Assembly (NCBI RefSeq): GCF_000332515.2
Contig: NZ_AOGZ02000018.1
Location: 1-13,605, forward strand
Direction of reading: 5' to 3'
From: Leptospira wolbachii serovar Codice str. CDC
GTDB taxonomy: Bacteria; Spirochaetota; Leptospiria; Leptospirales; Leptospiraceae
Length of the DNA stretch: 13,605 nucleotides
Within the stretch, counting starts at the first letter, position 1, and each line of letters begins with the position of its first letter. The position numbers and the translations under genes were made by a program. Under the pieces are notes generated by a model that did no database searches, was not told the origin of the DNA, and saw only the letters and a program-made list of their open reading frames with translations. Of this stretch, positions 1 to 7,384 are shown one piece after another.

Positions 1-300
1 ATCATTCCACAAAACATTAAATCTATTCGTTATTCCGGTTTCTACAGCTCCGCTAGTAGATCTAAGTATGAAATAGTAAATCAACTCTTCGAAGTACTTA
101 GTAAAGAAGAAACAGAATCAAAATTCAATGATGATTCGATTCTCGATGAGAATCTTAAATTCCACAAATCTTGTCCTTTCTGTTACCAAAAAATGATTCT
201 GTTAGAAGAAGTTGACGAATTCAAAGTTCCAGATATTGTTTACATCAAATTTGGAAAGGATCCACCTATAGAAGAACTATTCACAAGACTTGTTGCTTAA
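1..300 (+). CDS. IS91/IS801-type (Y2) transposase, C-terminal end, cut by window start
   Basis: An open frame runs from the first base to TAA at 298-300, giving 99 residues with no start inside the window. It contains IPQNIKSIRYSGFYSSASR near the start, followed by a CPFCYQKM zinc-knuckle-like motif (CxxC) near residue 60. In IS91/IS801/IS1294 transposases (Y2_Tnp, rolling-circle HUH type) the C-terminal part carries an IRYYGFLANR-like segment followed by a CPxC motif, and this matches in order and spacing. The catalytic HUH and tyrosine motifs would lie upstream, outside the window, so activity cannot be judged. It lies inside the cassette that ends at the 379 attC, so the element probably inserted into or was captured by an integron cassette. 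The family call is from memory of motifs. Confidence 0.62.
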   Translation: MIPQNIKSIRYSGFYSSASRSKYEIVNQLFEVLSKEETESKFNDDSILDENLKFHKSCPFCYQKMILLEEVDEFKVPDIVYIKFGKDPPIEELFTRLVA

Positions 301-378
301 CTTTGACTCAATTTTGGTCTATTAAATTCCTTAGTGAGAAATAACAAACAGCAAGTCAACTTTAGCCGAGGGCACTGC

Positions 379-541
379 AGATAACAGCGCGGAAACGCTT
401 CGCTTCGGCACAAGGCCTCGCTCGGCCTCCGGCACATTTCCCTTCTGGCACTCGCTTGCATACGCAAGCTACGTGGCCAGTCCCTAACGTCCCGTCCGGG
501 ACTCAGGGTCGGGAAACGTCGTCTCCGCTAGTTCGTTAATT
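379..541 (+). repeat. attC site 1 (class I)
   Basis: The inverse core AGATAAC starts the site and GTTAATT (535-541) ends it. The L boxes GCGGAAACG and CGTCTCCGC pair with one A/C mismatch. An inner stem pairs ACATTTCCC with GGGAAACGT. Internal hairpins are CTTGC-ATAC-GCAAG and GTCCCG-TC-CGGGAC. It closes the cassette holding the IS91-type fragment, whose left end lies outside the window. Confidence 0.88.
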
Positions 542-1019
542 GCAATTGGTTAAATCTCTTCAAAAAAAATCAGCGCGCAATTTTTCTTAAAGATTCAAAG
601 AGATACAAATAACTTTTCTCTGAATTTTAACTTGCACTGGTTTGAACGTTTTGCGCGAGATTCAGGTGATTTAAAGAAAAAAATATGAGTGAAGAGATTT
701 ACTTCGCTCTAATTCATATTATTTTTATTCACGGTTCCCATGCTTCATGAATGATCGGTGCGCTTTAAAGAAAAACAAATATGAGCGAAAATTTGCGCGC
801 TTGGGATAAGCCCACTTCGTATATCTAACAAATTCAATAAATAACCAACTGCAATTAACATCGCCTTACCGCTCGCTCAGGTCCTTAGCCACTTCGACTC
901 AGATTTCTGTGGAAATCTGCTTCTCGTGTGGCCTTCGCTCGGCCTAAAGGCACATTTCGTGTTACGCTAACGCCTCATACTGAGGCTCAGCTACACGAAA
1001 CGTCGGTAAGCCTCTATCG
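536..1019 (+). mobile_element. Gene-less integron cassette A
   Basis: The cassette runs from TTAATTGC to the G of the next core site. No credible gene is seen on either strand. Its start (GTTAATTGCAATTGGTT) is complementary to its end at 843-859 except for one A/C position. Inside these arms lies a second inverted repeat, GCGCGCAA near 573 against GAAAATTTGCGCGC at 787-800. A hairpin with 8-bp arms GAGTGAAG/CTTCGCTC lies at 687-709. The body is about 94% identical to cassette M (10697-11180), so it is a duplicated or repeatedly captured unit. It might encode a structured RNA or only DNA structure; nothing decides this. Confidence 0.8.
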
Positions 1020-1025
1020 TTAATT
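853..1025 (+). repeat. attC site 2 (class II)
   Basis: The site begins with the inverse core AATTAAC and ends with GTTAATT. The L boxes CTTACCG and CGGTAAG pair perfectly. The inner stem pairs ACATTTCGTGT with ACACGAAACGT. Two internal hairpins are CAGATTTC-TGTG-GAAATCTG and GCCTCA-TAC-TGAGGC. These hairpins define class II, which here is found only at the end of gene-less cassettes. Confidence 0.87.
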
Positions 1026-1478
1026 GCAATAGGTTAAATCATACCAAAAAAACGCGCGAAAATTTTCTTTAAAGAGGGGTTGAGGAATTAATATATTACT
1101 GCCTTATAGTAGGGAAAACTCTTTTGAAGAATTCTTTTATTAAACTGTGCTTTGCTAAAGAATGATATTTTACCATTAATCGAAGAAAGATGACCTTTTA
1201 ATTCACAAGTTCCAATCTGGATAATAAGAAAAGAAAGATTCGGATCGAAAATTTTCGCGCTTGATGAGATATCCCTTTCGACAATTATCTATTCCCGCAG
1301 AAACCTACTGCAATTAACATCGCCTTACCGCTCGCTCAGGTCCTTATCCACTTCGCCTCAGATTTCTGTGGAAATCTGCTTCTCGTGGGGCCCTCGCTCG
1401 GCCTAAAGGCACATTTCGTGTTACGCTAACGCCTCATACTGAGGCTCAGCTACACGAAACGTCGGTAAGCCTCTATCG
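1020..1478 (+). mobile_element. Gene-less integron cassette B
   Basis: No gene is seen. The ends GTTAATTGCAATAGGTT (1019) and AACCTACTGCAATTAAC (1302-1318) are complementary apart from one position. A perfect 14-bp inner inverted repeat GCGCGAAAATTTTC (1054-1067) pairs with 1247-1260. The body resembles cassette C (about 80% by eye), including the shared stretch AAACTGTGCTTTGCTAAAGA, so B and C are diverged tandem copies. Confidence 0.78.
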
Positions 1479-1484
1479 TTAATT
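1312..1484 (+). repeat. attC site 3 (class II)
   Basis: It is nearly identical to the site at 853-1025 over its whole length, with the same AATTAAC and GTTAATT ends, the same CAGATTTC/GAAATCTG and GCCTCA/TGAGGC hairpins and the same TTACCG/CGGTAA L-box pairing. It closes cassette B. Confidence 0.87.
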
Positions 1485-1930
1485 GCAATAGGTTAAATCA
1501 TACAAAAAATGCGCACGAAAATTTTCTTTAGAAAGGGCTGAGGAATTAACATAAAGCTGCCTTTTAGTAGGGAAAATTCTTTTGAATCTTTTTTTAGTAA
1601 ACTGTGCTTTGCTAAAGAATTATATTTTTCCATTAAACTAAGAATGAAGAGTTTTTTTATTCGCTAGTGCCTATGTAAATTTATAAGAAAAGAAAGATTC
1701 GGATCGAATATTTTCGCGCTTAATGAGATTGTCCTTTCGACAATTACATATTCCTGTAGAAACCTACTGCAATTAACAGCGCATTAACGCTTCGCTTCGG
1801 CACTCGCGGCCTCGCTTGGGCTACGCCACATTCCTCTCCGGCACGTTTTCTTGCCTCCGCAAAAATCGCGCCGACGCTAACGCCTGCCAATGCAGGCTCA
1901 GCTACGAGGAACGTCGTTAAGGCTAGTTCG
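1479..1930 (+). mobile_element. Gene-less integron cassette C
   Basis: No gene is seen. It starts like B (GTTAATTGCAATAGGTT) and ends with the matching AACCTACTGCAATTAAC at 1761-1777. The inner inverted repeat is partly eroded (GCGCACGAAAATTTTC near 1511, GAATATTTTCGCGC near 1706). Unlike the other gene-less cassettes it carries an attC with class I inner parts, so either the attC was exchanged or C is an intermediate form. Confidence 0.76.
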
Positions 1931-1936
1931 TTATAC
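1771..1936 (+). repeat. attC site 4 (class I variant)
   Basis: The site starts with AATTAAC like class II, but its core reads like class I: TTAACG pairs with CGTTAA, and ACATTCCTC pairs with GAGGAACGT. Hairpins are GCGTTAGCG-type and GCCTGCCAATGCAGGC. It ends GTTATAC. It closes cassette C. Confidence 0.84.
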
Positions 1937-1970
1937 GACATTCTTTAAAATAATTTTCACTAGAGGACAA

Positions 1971-2838
1971 ATGAAAAATAAAGAAGAAGAAAATCAAAAT
2001 TCAGAACCCTTAATATCATTAAATGAATTCTTAGAAAATCATCCACCGTCTCAGATAGTAACAGTAAACAACTTATACACTATTAACAAAGACAATTACG
2101 GAGAAATTCACTGGTATCTAAATAGACCAGAATTAAATCTGCACTGTTCTTCTGATAAGTGCAATGGTGTAAGGTTTTTTAGGAATACTGAAAGTCTTAA
2201 AATCGAATTGGATGTAAATAAAGAAAAATTAGTATTCCTTACTTATAAGTGTTCGAATTGCCAGACTAGCTCAAAAATATTTTCAGTAATAGTTTATCCT
2301 GAAAATGAAAAAATAGGAAAAATCTGCAAATTTGGAGAAATACCATTCTATGGTCCCCCAACTCCCTCAAAATTAATTAACCTAATAGGTCCAGATCGTG
2401 AAATTTTCTTGAAAGGTAGACAATGCGAAAATCAAAGCTTGGGGATCGGAGCATTCATCTACTATCGTAGAGTAGTTGAGAACCAAAAAAAACAGAATTC
2501 TAATGAAAATTTTAGATGTAATTAAAAAGATCAATGCGCCACAAGAAAAAATAAGAAAATTTGAAGATGCTTTGAACGAAACACAATTTACAAAAGCCAT
2601 TGACTTAGTGAAACAAGATTTTCCTGAAATTCTATTAATCAATGGAAAGAATCCACTAAAACTATTGCATAGTGCTTTAAGCGAAGGTGTTCACAATTTA
2701 TCTGACGAAGAGTGTCTCAAACTTGCTCAAAGTGTAAGAATCGTTCTTGCCGAATTATCCGATAGAATTTCTCTCGCATTGAAGGACGAACAAGAACTAG
2801 TAAGTGCTATATCAATACTTGAAAAGAAAAAAAGCTAG
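1971..2838 (+). pseudogene. Zinc-ribbon protein of unknown function, split by a frameshift in an A8 run
   Basis: The start ATG 1971 is set by AGAGGA 4 bases upstream. Upstream reading is attC DNA and not coding. The first part gives 184 residues with two Cys pairs (C59/C64 and C94/C97), a likely zinc ribbon, then a conserved-looking block GPPTPSKLINLIGPDRE followed by LGIGAFIYYRRVVENQK. The frame then leaves the conserved sequence. In the +1 frame it continues as NRILMKILDVIKKINA and runs to TAG 2838. The shift falls in eight A residues (2485-2492); seven would give one 288-residue protein. From memory, homologous uncharacterised proteins join these two halves in one chain. The gene could be inactive, phase-variable or rescued by transcriptional slippage. 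It is the only gene of cassette D (1931-3009). Function unknown. Confidence 0.7.
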
Positions 2839-2853
2839 TAATTAAAGAACGTC

Positions 2854-3015
2854 GTATAACAGCGACTTAACGCTTCGCGTCGGGACTAGCCCTCGCTCGG
2901 TCTGCGACACATTCCCCTTCTGTCACTCGCCTGCATTCGCAAGCTGCGTGCCAGTCCCTAACGTCCCGTCCGGGACTCAGGGTCGGGAAACGTCGTTAAG
3001 CCTGGTTCGTTATGC
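2854..3015 (+). repeat. attC site 5 (class I)
   Basis: It begins CGTATAAC and ends GTTATGC. The L boxes ACTTAACG and CGTTAAGC pair. ACATTCCCC pairs with GGGAAACGT apart from two polarised mismatches. Internal hairpin GTCCCG-TC-CGGGAC. Its left arm AAAGAACGTCGTATAAC complements the start of its own cassette at 1930, not the next cassette. Confidence 0.88.
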
Positions 3016-3043
3016 GAAATAAAACAAAATAAATTTAAAATTA

Positions 3044-3685
3044 ATGAATCCATTAAGTGTATTTGAAGCTATCGGACATTTCTTTTATTGGATTCTCTAT
3101 CTCGTGAATCCGGATTTCAAAGAAGAACAAAAAATCAAAGAAATAGAAAGAAAGGAACACCTACAATTAGTTTCGAAAATTGAAAAGAGAAAAGCTCAAG
3201 AAAGTAATAAGAAAGAATTCGAAGAAAATCGTTTAACTAAAATTAACAACAATGAAGATTTGCTCAAAATTTGTTTAGATGATCCAGTTTTTTGTGATAA
3301 TAACATAATTTTAAAAGAAAAAATTGAAGAGGAAATAAAAAATCCAGATCGTAGGAAAATATTTGAAGAAGAATGGAAAAATACATTCAAAAGTATTAAC
3401 TATGGTTGTTATTGTAGAAATGAAACAAATTTATATATATATCCAAAATGTCCTATCGATGATATCTCACTCGATCAAGCTTGCAAGTTAAGACACGATT
3501 GTTTAAAATCGGAAAATAAAACATGGGTGGACTCAGATTCTTGCAAAACTGATTTCCTTTCTTTTCTCGAACGAATTCCATATTCGAATAAAACTAATCT
3601 TGAAACTTTTTCAAATGAAGATGTTTTTATATTTACTGCTAACAAATATAAAGCTCTACTAAAAATTAAGAATAAAATTAATTAA
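3044..3685 (+). CDS. Phospholipase A2-like protein with membrane-associating N-terminus
   Basis: The protein has 213 residues. Residues 1-24 are hydrophobic and aromatic (MNPLSVFEAIGHFFYWILYLV) and may sit in or on a membrane, but no cleavable signal peptide is clear. Residues 25-75 are strongly charged and probably helical or coiled. The C-terminal half holds the hallmark order of phospholipase A2: YGCYCR at 120-125, then DQACKLRHDC at 144-153, giving the calcium-loop-like Tyr-Gly-x-Tyr-Cys and the D-x-x-C-x-x-x-HD catalytic helix with H151/D152. The Cys residues (122, 124, 135, 147, 153, 167) fit disulphides. The usual glycines after YCG are missing, so calcium binding is uncertain. It is the sole gene of cassette E (3010-3859). 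ATG 3044 lies 35 bases after the recombination point, and no good ribosome site is seen. Confidence 0.6.
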   Translation: MNPLSVFEAIGHFFYWILYLVNPDFKEEQKIKEIERKEHLQLVSKIEKRKAQESNKKEFEENRLTKINNNEDLLKICLDDPVFCDNNIILKEKIEEEIKNPDRRKIFEEEWKNTFKSINYGCYCRNETNLYIYPKCPIDDISLDQACKLRHDCLKSENKTWVDSDSCKTDFLSFLERIPYSNKTNLETFSNEDVFIFTANKYKALLKIKNKIN

Positions 3686-3701
3686 AAAAATGTTTTACTT
3701 C

Positions 3702-3865
3702 GCATAACAGCAACTAACCGCTTCGCTTCGGGACTTCGCCCTCGCTTGGGCTGCGCCACATAGGCTTCTGGCACTCCCCTTGCCTGCGCAAGTGTCGTGG
3801 CCAGTCCCTAACGTCCCGTTCGGGACTCAGGGCCAGCCTACGTCGGTTAGTCTAGTTCGTTATGC
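3702..3865 (+). repeat. attC site 6 (class I)
   Basis: It begins GCATAAC and ends GTTATGC. The L boxes ACTAACCG and CGGTTAGT pair, a sequence different from site 5 on both arms. ACATAGGCT pairs with AGCCTACGT. Internal hairpins are CTTGC-CTGC-GCAAG and GTCCCG-TT-CGGGAC. Confidence 0.88.
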
Positions 3866-3899
3866 GCAATTTTTCAAAAAAATATTAAAAACGGAAAAT

Positions 3900-4583
3900 A
3901 TGAAAAAGAAAATTATATTAATACTAACATTGATCTATTCATGTAATTCATTGACTCTGATTTCACCAGGGATAACTTCTGAATATCGTTTAGGAAAAAA
4001 CACTAGTATAAAATTTGAAGAATCGTCCTTTTATGGCACGAATATATATCAAATAAATGTATTTTATATTGAGAATGAAAACAGGAATATTATTTTCCAA
4101 GACCCAAACAACATTCTAGATTTAAAAATTAAAGAAAACTTTCAAAAAGATATTTCCGATTTAGATATTCTTCTTCTTGCAGAAGTCTGTTTTGAAAAAG
4201 AAAAATTTAAAAAAACACCATTAGATTTGATTCTTTACGATTTTGAACTCAATGGAAATAAATATTTAGATAAAATTGAATACATTTATCCTTATTCATA
4301 TAGCATGAAAGGAAACAAATACACTTTAGAAAGACCTTTACTTATACACGATAACTATCCTAATCAAAATAAAATCATTAAAACTTCTGATGATTTCGTT
4401 ACTTGTTCACGAACAATTCTGAAATTTAATAAAGGTTTTCAAAATGATGGAAGAAATAAAGTAAATATCATTACGCCAAGATATTCAAATATTTCCTTCG
4501 AATATCTTATTCAAAAAGGAAAATTTGTGATTCAAAATAATGAAGAATTTGAATTTAATGTAAAAGTCAAAAACAAACTATGA
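3900..4583 (+). CDS. Putative lipoprotein, unknown function
   Basis: The protein has 227 residues. It starts with a basic tip (MKKK) and a hydrophobic stretch ending LTLIYSC, so Cys15 fits the loose lipobox of spirochaetes. The mature protein would be lipid-anchored and exported. The rest is rich in Asn, Lys and Ile, with the look of beta-strand surface proteins, and has no motif I recognise. ATG 3900 is chosen because the signal peptide begins there; an in-frame extension upstream runs into attC DNA. AACGGAAA (3890-3897) may serve as a weak ribosome site. It is the only gene of cassette F (3860-4749), and translation starts 41 bases after the recombination point. Confidence 0.7.
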   Translation: MKKKIILILTLIYSCNSLTLISPGITSEYRLGKNTSIKFEESSFYGTNIYQINVFYIENENRNIIFQDPNNILDLKIKENFQKDISDLDILLLAEVCFEKEKFKKTPLDLILYDFELNGNKYLDKIEYIYPYSYSMKGNKYTLERPLLIHDNYPNQNKIIKTSDDFVTCSRTILKFNKGFQNDGRNKVNIITPRYSNISFEYLIQKGKFVIQNNEEFEFNVKVKNKL

Positions 4584-4591
4584 AAAACTGC

Positions 4592-4755
4592 GCATAACAG
4601 CGACTTAACGCTTCGCTTCGGGACTTACGCCCTCGCTCGGTCTGCGACACATAGGCTTCTGGCACTCCCCTTGCCTGCGCAAGTGTCGTGACCAGTCCCT
4701 AACGTCCCGTTGGGACTCAGGGTCAGCCTACGTCGTTAAGTCTAGTTCGTTAATT
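4592..4755 (+). repeat. attC site 7 (class I)
   Basis: It begins GCATAAC and ends GTTAATT. GACTTAACG pairs perfectly with CGTTAAGTC. ACATAGGCT pairs with AGCCTACGT. Hairpins are CTTGC-CTGC-GCAAG and GTCCC-GTT-GGGAC. Its left arm GAAAAACTGCGCATAAC complements the start of cassette F at 3859. Confidence 0.89.
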
Positions 4756-5120
4756 GCAATTAGTTGATCCAAAGAAAATAACGCGCAAATTTTTTTAAGA
4801 TGCTTTTGTCGATGTAAGTTTTTTTATAAAAATTGACTTTTCTATACTTGTAAGTGCAGCTAAAAATTTACGCTTTTTAAGAATTAAGAGAAAAATTTGC
4901 GCTAGATTATACAAACCTTGCGAATTAAACTTTTTCCTATTATAACTAACTACAATTAACATCGCCTTACCGCTCGCTCAGGACCTAATCCACTCCGCCT
5001 CAGATTTCTGTGGAAATCTGGATCTCGTGGGGCCTTCGCTCGGCCTAAAGGCACATTTCGTGTTACGCTAACGCCTCCTACTGAGGCTCAGCTACACGAA
5101 ACGTCGGTAAGCCTCTATCG
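4750..5120 (+). mobile_element. Gene-less integron cassette G
   Basis: This is the shortest cassette in the window, 371 bp including its attC, and no gene is seen. The ends GTTAATTGCAATTAGTT and AACTAACTACAATTAAC (4944-4960) are complementary apart from two polarised positions. A perfect 12-bp inner inverted repeat pairs GCGCAAATTTTT (4783-4794) with AAAAATTTGCGC (4891-4902). The body between these repeats is unrelated to A/M and B/C, so the shared part is only the bracket of nested repeats plus the class II attC. Confidence 0.78.
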
Positions 5121-5126
5121 TTATGC
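4954..5126 (+). repeat. attC site 8 (class II)
   Basis: It begins AATTAAC and ends GTTATGC. TTACCG pairs with CGGTAA. ACATTTCGTGT pairs with ACACGAAACGT. The CAGATTTC-TGTG-GAAATCTG hairpin is kept, and the second hairpin GCCTC-CTACT-GAGGC has a changed loop. Confidence 0.87.
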
Positions 5127-5157
5127 GTAATTTTCTAAATTGTAAACCAAGGAATAA

Positions 5158-5667
5158 ATGAAAATATATAATGTTCTTCTAATAATATTCCTAACTTTCT
5201 ATACTTTAAATTGTTTCTTTGGAGTTGGAAGGATTGCACATAAGGAATATGTAAAGCATAGTTTCGAGATTACAGATAAAAAGAATTCATTCGAATGGCC
5301 AAAAGACTTTCGGAATCCTCCCTCATACACAAAAGAAGATATTATCGATAAATGGGGTGAACCATCAAAAACAGGTATCTATAATAACTGCAACTACATT
5401 GCTTATCGTGACGGCTTTACCTGGAATATTATTGGTGCCGTAATATTCATTTTACCGGTACCTATTCTAATATTTCCGACTGGATTTGATGAAAAAAAAA
5501 TATACTTTATTGATGGCAAAAGTTTTGTTTATAGTCAGAATTCACTTCAGGACACTCATTTCTTTGGTTATTTTTGCGGTGATAGAGACTGTAAGCTTCA
5601 GTTCGGAAAAACTTACCGCTATAGTGAAAATGAGGCTAAGCTTTTAAAATGCATAGGTCCGAAATGA
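5158..5667 (+). CDS. Putative lipoprotein, possible SmpA/OmlA-like fold
   Basis: The protein has 169 residues. The signal peptide MKIYNVLLIIFLTFYTLNC places a lipobox Cys at residue 19. The start is supported by AAGGAA (5147-5152) before ATG 5158. After the anchor comes a stretch reading YTKEDIIDKWGEPSKTG near residue 58, a pattern seen in SmpA/OmlA-type small lipoproteins (a helix followed by xxWGxP). Then comes a hydrophobic, Pro-rich segment (IIGAVIFILPVPILIFPTG, about residues 90-109) that could be a membrane span or the core of the fold. Four Cys residues lie in the mature part. The family assignment is weak. It is the only gene of cassette H (5121-5903), followed by about 70 untranslated bases before the attC. 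Confidence 0.62.
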   Translation: MKIYNVLLIIFLTFYTLNCFFGVGRIAHKEYVKHSFEITDKKNSFEWPKDFRNPPSYTKEDIIDKWGEPSKTGIYNNCNYIAYRDGFTWNIIGAVIFILPVPILIFPTGFDEKKIYFIDGKSFVYSQNSLQDTHFFGYFCGDRDCKLQFGKTYRYSENEAKLLKCIGPK

Positions 5668-5745
5668 TTTGATTATCTATAGATGCTTCTTGGTATTCTT
5701 TAGATAAAAAAAAGATCCAAAAAAAACTGTTACAAAGAAAACTAC

Positions 5746-5909
5746 GCATAACAGCAACTAACCGCTTCGCTTCGGGACTTCGCCCTCGCTCGGTCTGCGA
5801 CACATAGGCTTCTGGCACTCCCCTTGCCTGCGCAAGTGTCGTGACCAGTCCCTAACGTCCCATTCGGGACTCAGGGCCAGCCTACGTCGGTTACACTAGT
5901 TCGTTATGC
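5746..5909 (+). repeat. attC site 9 (class I)
   Basis: It begins GCATAAC and ends GTTATGC. The L box TAACCG pairs with CGGTTA, with the outer part weaker than in site 6. ACATAGGCT pairs with AGCCTACGT. Hairpins are CTTGC-CTGC-GCAAG and GTCCC-ATTC-GGGAC. The left arm AGAAAACTACGCATAAC complements the start of cassette H. Confidence 0.87.
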
Positions 5910-5925
5910 GACATTTCAAATTGTA
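5904..5925 (+). other. Remnant of cassette I, left of the insertion sequence
   Basis: Only the first 22 bases of a cassette survive (TTATGCGACATTTCAA and six more) before the insertion sequence. Its expected partner, an end reading about TTGAAACGTCGCATAAC, occurs nowhere downstream. The next attC closes a cassette of a different identity. Confidence 0.7.
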
Positions 5926-5945
5926 TGCCTCAGGACATGGGTAAC
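5926..5945 (+). repeat. Left inverted repeat of the insertion sequence
   Basis: TGCCTCAGGACATGGGTAAC matches the inverted right end over GACATGGGTAAC, and with mismatches out to TG. Confidence 0.72.
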
Positions 5946-5975
5946 ACTTTTGTAGCAAGACATAGGTAACACTTT
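5934..5975 (+). repeat. Subterminal direct repeat in the left end of the insertion sequence
   Basis: GACATGGGTAACACTTT (5934-5950) recurs 25 bases later as GACATAGGTAACACTTT (5959-5975), with one change. Two in-phase copies at one end suggest paired transposase binding sites. Only one copy is seen at the right end. Confidence 0.65.
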
Positions 5976-6021
5976 CAGGTTTCTAATCCCTTTAGATCAC
6001 CTTTACAGGAGGGCTTTGGGG

Positions 6022-7252
6022 ATGCCTTGGAAGGAGAATAATATCGTGGATTTAAGATTTCAATTTGTTCTGGATAGCTTCCAGAATGACGTCAATTTTA
6101 CTCAGCTTTGTGCTCAGTATGGCATCTCTACTAAGTGTGGATACAAGTGGAAAGAAAGGTTCTTGAAGGAAGGGAGAGAAGGTCTTCTGGATAAGAAGAG
6201 AACTCCTAAGAACTCTCCCGCTAAGATTGCGGAAGAAACCATCTTAGAAATCATTAAGATCAAAAATAACAAGAAGTTCTGGGGTGCTAAGAAAATACTC
6301 GAACTCTATAAAACTAAATTCCCTGATAGAAAACCTCCTAACAGATCTACTGTTGAACGGATTCTTAAGAAGGCAGGCCTACTTGAGAAAAAAAAGAATA
6401 GAAGACCAATTAATTCAGGACAGCGCATCTCTATGCCCGAGAAAGCCACGCGTAGACTGAATCATATTTGGACCGTTGACTTCAAAAGGATGGTGGTATA
6501 CTCCAGACAGGGAGAAAGTAAATCCTCTCACGGTCAGAGATGATTTCTCTAAATACATTCTCTCCATTAAGACCCTTTCCAAAGGCGACATTCCTTCAGT
6601 AAAAGCCGAATTCATTAGGTTATTTAAGATCTATGGATTACCAGAAATCATTCGCTCTGACAACGGTCCGCATTACGCGTCTATGCAGTCTCTTTGGGGG
6701 CTTACTAAACTCTCTGTTTGGTGGCTCTCTCTCGGTATCAAGCTCGATCGTATTCAACCAGGAAAACCTTACCAAAATGGCGCTCATGAAAGAATGCATA
6801 GAGACATGGCTCGCGAACTACAACACGAAATCGTCGGTAACATCACTCTCTTCCAAAAACTCTTCGACAAATGGAGAGTTGAATTCAATAGAGAAAGACC
6901 ACACGAAGCCCTCAACATGAAAACTCCAGAACAAATCTATGTGAAATCTGAAAAACTTTTTGATCCGAATGCTGAACTTCTAATCGCCTATCCTTTTGGA
7001 TTCAAGCAAAGACATGTTAACAATCGCGGTTACATCAATTACGATGGAAATCTCGTCATGATCGGAAATCCTTTTAACGGGTTTAATGTAGGAATTAAAA
7101 AAGATATCGATTCCGTTTCTATTTGGTTCGGAAATAATAAGTTAGGTTCTCTCGATCAAAATTTATTCTTGATTAATCCTGATTCCAATTCATACAAAGT
7201 TCATAAACCAAGAAAGGTTACCAAAAAGTATTACCCTTCTCCTGACGCATGA
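6022..7252 (+). pseudogene. IS481-family DDE transposase, frameshifted
   Basis: ATG 6022 is preferred because AGGAGG (6007-6012) lies 9 bases before it; a TTG six bases earlier is too close. The first frame has an N-terminal helix-turn-helix (FTQLCAQYGISTKCGYKWKERF) and reaches WTVDFK, which holds the first catalytic Asp (residue 153). The frame then degenerates and stops at 6543. The +1 frame carries on as GWWYTPDREKVNPLTVRDDF, with the second Asp in RSDNGPHYAS (about 213) and the Glu in NGAHERMHR (about 256). The shift lies in AAAA at 6484-6487, where three A would restore a 409-residue enzyme. IS481 transposases are normally one frame, so this copy is probably dead unless slippage rescues it. 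It ends 2 bases before the right inverted repeat. Confidence 0.82.
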
Positions 7253-7254
7253 AC

Positions 7255-7275
7255 GTTACCCATGTCTTGAAGTCA
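7255..7275 (-). repeat. Right inverted repeat of the insertion sequence
   Basis: GTTACCCATGTC followed by TTGAAGTCA. It is the inverse of the left tip with a few mismatches and one gap. Confidence 0.72.
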
Positions 7276-7347
7276 TACCGAAAATTTAAACTAAAAAGAT
7301 AGGCAAAACTTTTGAAAATATAATGAAAAGAGGTAGAACAAAAAGCC
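7276..7347. other. Short spacer between insertion sequence and brnTA promoter
   Basis: This AT-rich stretch contains no gene. It is the left part of what remains of cassette J. The expected cassette start, about GTTATACGAAATCG, is missing, so the true left end was lost with the insertion. Confidence 0.6.
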
Positions 7348-7376
7348 TTGACACAAGGCACACATTGTCATCAAAT
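7348..7376 (+). promoter_or_regulatory. Promoter of the brnTA pair, probably giving a leaderless mRNA
   Basis: A perfect -35 box TTGACA (7348-7353) is followed by 17 bases and TCAAAT (7371-7376), which matches the -10 consensus at 4 of 6 positions. Transcription would start near 7383-7385, at the GTG start codon itself. CACAAGGCACACATTGT between the boxes is a partial palindrome that could bind the BrnA antitoxin; this is inference. Confidence 0.55.
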
Positions 7377-7384
7377 TTATCTGA

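Larger units (their letters stand above)
5926..7275 (+). mobile_element. IS481-like insertion sequence, about 1350 bp
   Basis: The element is bounded by imperfect inverted repeats. The left tip is TGCCTCAGGACATGGGTAAC; the right tip (7255-7275) read on the other strand is TGACTTCAAGACATGGGTAAC with one gap, and 12 bases (GACATGGGTAAC) are identical. It contains one transposase gene broken by a frameshift. No target duplication is visible: the flanks are TTGTA on the left and TACCG on the right. Tips starting TG fit IS481. The outer boundary could be off by a few bases. Confidence 0.75.

Noticed and set aside
379..541. Rho-independent terminators in the attC hairpins
   Set aside because: The stems are GC-rich but not followed by runs of T, and the same hairpins recur as part of the recombination-site fold.
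685..750. 21-codon frame MSEEIYFALIHI... in cassette A, also at 10846-10911 in cassette M
   Set aside because: The frame is open in both copies, but the two visible base changes both alter the protein, there is no good ribosome site, and the stretch forms a hairpin. A structure explains it better, though a small peptide is not excluded.
1744..1941. Minus-strand frames over attC sites (also 5636-5818 and 9249-9494)
   Set aside because: They are antisense readings of the repeat with no supporting start or family.
1890..1970. Upstream extension of the zinc-ribbon gene
   Set aside because: These codons are attC sequence; the ribosome site points to ATG 1971.
3780..3899. Upstream extension of the lipoprotein gene (PAQVSWPVPNVPFG...)
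   Set aside because: It is attC DNA, and the extension would bury the signal peptide.
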